Assembly (NCBI RefSeq): GCF_023100945.1
Contig: NZ_CP064689.1
Coordinates: forward strand, 6,430,001 to 6,494,000
Origin: Bradyrhizobium sp. 200
Lineage (GTDB): Bacteria > Pseudomonadota > Alphaproteobacteria > Rhizobiales > Xanthobacteraceae
Direction of reading: 5' to 3'
DNA: 64,000 nucleotides
Shown piece after piece: positions 60,121 through 64,000 of the stretch. The notes beneath the pieces were generated by a model. It worked only from the letters and a program-made list of their open reading frames with translations, did no database searches and was not told the origin of the DNA. The position numbers were made by a program, and so were the translations under genes. Every line of letters begins with the position of its first letter. Position 1 is the first letter of the stretch.

Positions 60121-61623
60121 ATGAACGTTCAAACCCAGATCGACAGGGCTTCGCCCTGCACATCAGAGCATTTCGACGTGCTGATCGCCGGCGCCGGCAT
60201 TTCGGGCGTTGGCGCGGCCTACCACCTCACCACGCAATGCCCGGGGACTAGCTTCGTCGCGCTGGAAGCCCAGAAGACGTTTGGCGGCACCTGGACCACC
60301 CATCGCTATCCGGGTATTCGCTCCGACAGCGACCTGCACACTTTCGGCTACCGCTTCAAGCCGTGGACCACTGCCCCGATCGCGAGTGCGGCGGAAATCC
60401 TGAAATACATGGGCGACGTGATCGAGGAGAACGATCTCGCGCCTCACATCCGCTATCAGCACACCATCACCTCGGCGAAATGGTCGAGCGAGGAAAACCT
60501 CTGGACCATCGAGGCCACCCGCACCGACACCGGCGAGAAACTGCGCTTCACCACCAATTTTTTCTGGATGTGCCAGGGCTATTACCGCCACACCGAGGGC
60601 TATACGCCGGAGTGGAAGGACATGGCCAGGTTCAAGGGCGTGATCATCCATCCGCAGAAATGGCCTGAAGACCTCGACTACAAGAACAAGCGCGTCATCG
60701 TGATCGGCTCGGGCGCGACCGCAGCAACGCTGATCCCGGCGATGGCCAATGATTGCGCGCATGTCACCATGCTGCAGCGTTCGCCGACCTATTTCCGAAC
60801 CGGGCGCAACGCGATCGAAATCGCCGAGCAACTGCGCCAGTTGCAGGTCGATGAAAAGTGGATTCACGAAATCACCCGGCGCAAGATCCTGTTCGACCAG
60901 GACGCCTTCACCCGAAAAACCTTTGCGGAGCCGGAAGCGGCCAAGAAGGATCTGTTGTCCGCGGTCGAAGCCTATCTCGGCAAGGACTACGACATCGCGA
61001 CCCACTTCACGCCAAAATACCGGCCGTGGCGGCAACGCATCGCCTTCATTCCCGACGGCGATTTGTTCCAGGGTATCAAGTCCGGCAAGGCCTCCGTCGT
61101 CACCGACGAGATCGACCGCTTCACCGAGAAGGGCATTTTGCTGAAATCCGGCAGGGAGCTGGAGGCCGACATCATCGTGACCGCGACCGGCTTCAATCTC
61201 TGCGCCAATGGCGACATCGAATTCGCCGTCGACGGCAAGCCGCTCGACTTCGCCGATACCGTCACCTATCGCGGCATGATGTTCACCGGCGTGCCGAACC
61301 TCGTCTGGGTGTTCGGCTATTTCCGCGCGAGCTGGACGCTGCGCGTCGACCTGGTCGCCGACTTCGTCTGCCGGCTGCTCACGCACATGAAGGAGACCGG
61401 CGCCAGGAAAGTGACGCCGCAGCTCCGCCCCGAAGACCACAACATGCCGTTGCTGCCCTGGATCGATCCGGAGAACTTCAATCCCGGCTACATGATGCGC
61501 GGCATGCACCTGCTGCCCAAGCGCGGCGAAAAGCCGGAATGGCAGCACAACCAGGACTATTGGGCGGAGAAGGACGAATTCCCGGCCATTGACCTCAAGG
61601 ACCGGGCTTTCGTTTACGGCTGA
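60121..61623 (+). CDS. Flavin-containing (Baeyer-Villiger-type) monooxygenase
   Basis: FAD/NADPH monooxygenase of 500 residues. The FAD Rossmann motif is VLIAGAGISGVGAAYHLTTQ near residue 21. GGTWTTHRYPGIRSDSDLHT is the second FAD contact. The NADPH motif is VIVIGSGATAATLIPAMAND near 195. DIIVTATGFNLCANGDIEF closes the family pattern. The Baeyer-Villiger fingerprint FxGxxxHxxxW is present only loosely (FKGVIIHPQKW). It inserts oxygen in ketones, amines or sulfides; the substrate is unknown. It stands with an O-methyltransferase and a Rieske oxygenase, which suggests xenobiotic or aromatic metabolism (inference). Confidence 0.93.
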   Translation: MNVQTQIDRASPCTSEHFDVLIAGAGISGVGAAYHLTTQCPGTSFVALEAQKTFGGTWTTHRYPGIRSDSDLHTFGYRFKPWTTAPIASAAEILKYMGDVIEENDLAPHIRYQHTITSAKWSSEENLWTIEATRTDTGEKLRFTTNFFWMCQGYYRHTEGYTPEWKDMARFKGVIIHPQKWPEDLDYKNKRVIVIGSGATAATLIPAMANDCAHVTMLQRSPTYFRTGRNAIEIAEQLRQLQVDEKWIHEITRRKILFDQDAFTRKTFAEPEAAKKDLLSAVEAYLGKDYDIATHFTPKYRPWRQRIAFIPDGDLFQGIKSGKASVVTDEIDRFTEKGILLKSGRELEADIIVTATGFNLCANGDIEFAVDGKPLDFADTVTYRGMMFTGVPNLVWVFGYFRASWTLRVDLVADFVCRLLTHMKETGARKVTPQLRPEDHNMPLLPWIDPENFNPGYMMRGMHLLPKRGEKPEWQHNQDYWAEKDEFPAIDLKDRAFVYG

Positions 61624-61665
61624 GGTGTGATGCCGGGTGAGTTGCATCCCCTCACCCGGCGGCCC

Positions 61666-62682
61666 TCAAGCAGGACGCGCCTCGATCACGTTGAAGCGGC
61701 CGGCTGGATGAATCGCAGCCAGCGCGAAGCCGCTTTGCTCGACTAATTCTCGGTACTGCCCCTTGGTGCGCTCGCACCCGCCGGGCCCGCGCATCATGTT
61801 CAGATCGCTCAACGCGTGTGCCTTGTCCTCGTCTGTGGCGGCTGGCTTTTCCGGCATCAGCCGCTCGACGAGCAACAGCTTGCCGTTGCTCGGAAGCGCC
61901 TCGCGACAATTTCGCAATATCGAGATACTGCGCGCATCATTCCAGTCATGGATTATGCTCTTGAGAATGATCGCATCAGCGACCGCGGGAACTGATTTGA
62001 AGAAATCGCCGGCGACGAATTCGACACGATCGCTGACGCCGATCTGCTGAAGATGCCTGCTTGCTGCCTCAGCGCACCGTGGAAGGTCGAAAACAGTGCC
62101 GCGCAGTTTCCGGTTTTGCTGCGCGATGGCGCCGAGCAGCTCGCCGGAGCCGCCGCCGACGTCCATCAGGTGCGATATCCCGCTGAAATCGTAGGAACGA
62201 AGGATATCCGGCGTTACCAGCCGCGTGAGTTCGGTCATCGCAAGATTGAACTTGTCGACGTTTCCAGGCGTTCGCCCCATCAGTTCGAAACTGTCGGCAA
62301 CGCCCTGCAATTCCGCCAAGGTCTTGCCGGTCATCACGGACTCAAGCATTCCGCTCCAGGATTTTGAAAGCATCTCGGCTTCAAGGATTGCCCAGCCCTT
62401 GAACGATTGCTCGGCCGCGCTGTCGAGGCAGGCGCCCACTTCCGTCAACGCATAGCTATCTTCGCCGGTTCGCGAACATATGCCGATCGTGGAGAGTGCA
62501 GTGAGCAGACGTCGAAGCGCCCGTTCGTCCGCGCCGGTTGCCTTTGCGAGCTTGCCAGGCGTCTGCGGCCCGTAGCTCAACAGCTCGGCGAGCCCGAGTC
62601 TGGCGGCCACGTAGATCACTGCGGTCACACGGTGCGACTGTATGAGGTCGAAAAGCCTGAGGGCCGATACTTGCGATGACAT
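61666..62682 (-). CDS. SAM-dependent O-methyltransferase (acetylserotonin type)
   Basis: Protein of 338 residues. The N-terminal winged-helix dimerisation domain is IYVAARLGLAELLSYGPQTP with GADERALRRLLTALSTIGIC. The Rossmann methyltransferase has HLMDVGGGSGELLGAIAQQN (a canonical DVGGGxG loop), TVFDLPRC, FVAGDFFKSVPAVADAIILK and SIIHDWND, with the catalytic His. The terminal block is NMMRGPGGCERTKGQYRELV. Relatives methylate phenolic oxygens. AGGAGG precedes the start at 62682. It is convergent with the flavin monooxygenase and divergent from the Rieske oxygenase. Confidence 0.9.
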   Translation of the reverse strand: MSSQVSALRLFDLIQSHRVTAVIYVAARLGLAELLSYGPQTPGKLAKATGADERALRRLLTALSTIGICSRTGEDSYALTEVGACLDSAAEQSFKGWAILEAEMLSKSWSGMLESVMTGKTLAELQGVADSFELMGRTPGNVDKFNLAMTELTRLVTPDILRSYDFSGISHLMDVGGGSGELLGAIAQQNRKLRGTVFDLPRCAEAASRHLQQIGVSDRVEFVAGDFFKSVPAVADAIILKSIIHDWNDARSISILRNCREALPSNGKLLLVERLMPEKPAATDEDKAHALSDLNMMRGPGGCERTKGQYRELVEQSGFALAAIHPAGRFNVIEARPA

Positions 62683-62856
62683 CGCGCCTCCTGATCACCG
62701 CATTACTTTGCGACTGGATTATCGCCGAAGCTTTCGCTCAACCGCCAGGCGAGCGCAGCAGTCACTTGCTTTGGTGACGCGTGCAGAAGCACCCGCACGA
62801 CCTGCGATCAGGGTGACGGCAAACAGGAGCTGACGGAATGAGATACTTCACAAAAC

Positions 62857-62870
62857 TAATGTATACATTA
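62857..62870. promoter_or_regulatory. Palindromic GTATAC operator candidate
   Basis: TAATGTATACATTA is a perfect 14-base palindrome in an AT-rich tract (62840-62930) upstream of the Rieske oxygenase. A second GTATAC core lies at 62924-62929, 57 bases further. Perfect GTATAC cores are usual for GntR/FadR-type regulators (family knowledge). No regulator gene is within view. Confidence 0.55.
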
Positions 62871-62956
62871 TTGGTATTATAGCACCTTATTTTACTTTAT
62901 ATTGCGAAACCTAGGCACTTACTGTATACACGATGCACTCAACAGGGAGTGCAGTC

Positions 62957-64000
62957 ATGCCGTCCTCTTTCCCGCTCAATGCCTGGTACGCCGCCGCCTG
63001 GGATGTCGATCTCAAGCACGCGCTGTTTCCGCGCACGATCTGCGGCAAGCATGTTGTGATGTACCGCCAGTCCGACGGACGGGTGTGTGCGCTGGAAGAT
63101 GCCTGCTGGCACCGGCTGGTGCCGCTGTCCAAGGGGCGGCTCGATGGCGACACCGTCGTCTGCGGCTATCACGGGCTGAAGTTCAATGCGCAGGGCCGCT
63201 GCACCTACATGCCCTCGCAGGAAACCATCAACCCGTCGGCCTGCGTGCGTTCCTATCCCGTGGTCGAACGGCATCGTTTCATCTGGCTATGGATGGGCGA
63301 TCCGGCGCTGGCCGATCCCGCGCTGGTACCCGACATGCACTGGAACCACGATCCGGCCTGGGCCGGCGACGGCAAGACCATTCATGTAAAGTGCGACTAC
63401 CGCCTCGTGGTCGACAATCTGATGGACCTCACCCACGAGACTTTCGTGCATGGCTCCAGCATTGGCAATGACCACGTCGCCGAAGCCCCCTTCGACGTCA
63501 CCCATGGCGACAAGACCGTGACCGTGACGCGCTGGATGAAGGGCATCGACGCGCCGCCGTTCTGGGCCGCGCAGTTGCAGAAGCCCGGGCCGGTCGACCG
63601 CTGGCAGATCATAAATTTCCAGGCGCCCGGCACCGTCAATATCGACGTCGGCGTCGCGCCCGCCGGCACCGGCGCGCCGGAGGGCGACCGCTCGCAGGGC
63701 GTCAACGGTTTTGTGCTCAACACCATGACGCCGGAGACCGACACGACCTGTCACTATTTCTGGGCCTTCGTCCGCAATTACCGGACATCAGAGCAGAAGC
63801 TGACCACCGAAATCCGCGAAGGCGTTGCCGGCATCTTCCACGAGGACGAAATCATCCTCGAAGCGCAGCAGCGCGCGATGAACGAAAATCCGGATCGCAC
63901 CTTCTACAACCTCAACATCGATGCCGGCGCCATGTGGGCGCGGCGCGTGATCGACCGCATGGTCGCGCGAGAAAGAGCGCCGCAGACCGTCCAGGCCGCG
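62957..64000 (+). CDS. Rieske-type ring-hydroxylating oxygenase, VanA-like, cut by window end
   Basis: Oxygenase component of 348 visible codons. The Rieske [2Fe-2S] motif is C50-W-H52 and C69-G-Y-H72 (DACWHRLVPL, VVCGYHG). The mononuclear iron ligands are His160 and His165 in DLTHETFVHG, with an Asp expected near the C-terminus. The size and DN-L-M-D-L-T-H pattern fit vanillate demethylase (VanA)-type enzymes, which remove O-methyl groups from aromatic acids. No stop is reached before 64000, so the end lies outside. ATG 62957 follows CAGGGAGTGCAGTC. The reductase partner should follow downstream. Confidence 0.9.
   Translation, partial: MPSSFPLNAWYAAAWDVDLKHALFPRTICGKHVVMYRQSDGRVCALEDACWHRLVPLSKGRLDGDTVVCGYHGLKFNAQGRCTYMPSQETINPSACVRSYPVVERHRFIWLWMGDPALADPALVPDMHWNHDPAWAGDGKTIHVKCDYRLVVDNLMDLTHETFVHGSSIGNDHVAEAPFDVTHGDKTVTVTRWMKGIDAPPFWAAQLQKPGPVDRWQIINFQAPGTVNIDVGVAPAGTGAPEGDRSQGVNGFVLNTMTPETDTTCHYFWAFVRNYRTSEQKLTTEIREGVAGIFHEDEIILEAQQRAMNENPDRTFYNLNIDAGAMWARRVIDRMVARERAPQTVQAA

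Noticed and set aside
60163..61647. A 494-residue minus-strand open frame
   Set aside because: Fully antisense to the flavin monooxygenase, whose FAD and NADPH motifs are unmistakable. No protein family is visible on the antisense.

Overview
The window looks like chromosomal DNA of a Bradyrhizobium-like alphaproteobacterium (Nitrobacteraceae). The basis is high GC, alphaproteobacterial small families (DUF4170, DUF4167), a near-perfect Irr-type (ICE) palindrome in front of bacterioferritin, an ScfR/RamB-type regulator next to isocitrate lyase, and many short interspersed palindromic repeats of the kinds that litter Bradyrhizobium and Rhodopseudomonas genomes. No rRNA, tRNA, CRISPR or replication origin was seen. 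Most long open frames antisense to these genes are GC-driven shadows and were left out.

Layout. 0-9 kb: a ZnuD-like TonB-dependent receptor, a CPA2 cation/proton antiporter with a TrkA-N domain, a GNAT acetyltransferase, a GT2 glycosyltransferase, the decayed tail of a membrane protein, a NUDIX hydrolase, a metallophosphoesterase and small hypothetical proteins. 9-12.5 kb: isocitrate lyase (aceA) divergent from an ScfR/RamB-type regulator, with an AT-rich candidate operator between them. 12.5-15.8 kb: repeat-rich, with small genes (zinc ribbon, VOC, DinB). 15.8-19.4 kb: a three-subunit molybdenum hydroxylase operon of the xanthine dehydrogenase family. 19.8-27 kb: an MltB-type lytic transglycosylase, an intact-looking IS5/IS427-group insertion sequence, and a five-gene branched-chain-amino-acid-type ABC operon whose first gene starts 37 bases from the IS. 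27-33 kb: DUF1993, an HD-type hydrolase, an exported protein, RidA, an SDR-P450 gene pair and an O-methyltransferase. 33-39 kb is accessory in character: an isochorismatase-like hydrolase, gene-poor stretches, four copies of one dispersed repeat and a class III cyclase/TPR protein. 39-48 kb: small conserved hypotheticals, an alpha/beta hydrolase, a flavin protein, the bfr/bfd iron-storage pair, two paralogous small exported proteins, a second lytic transglycosylase and a UPF0114 protein. 48-51 kb: ettA, with a second degenerate copy of its 3' end lying beyond an unknown gene. 51-64 kb: two dehydrogenase/epimerase-type enzymes, an L,D-transpeptidase with tandem repeats, two rhodanese-family genes, a divergent VWA(CoxE-like)/MoxR pair flanking a small membrane protein, then a flavin monooxygenase, an O-methyltransferase and a truncated Rieske oxygenase behind a GTATAC-type palindrome.

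How genes may work together (inference): aceA and its neighbour regulator suggest acetate/short-chain acyl-CoA control of the glyoxylate shunt. bfr and bfd form an iron storage/release pair under Irr. The molybdenum hydroxylase, P450/SDR, flavin monooxygenase and Rieske oxygenase suggest aromatic or xenobiotic catabolism. The MoxR/VWA pair is of the type that assists metallo-enzyme maturation or complex remodelling. I do not see an unmistakable new defence or mobile system. The most unusual local structure is the duplicated ettA 3' end bracketing an unknown gene at 48.4-49.0 kb.
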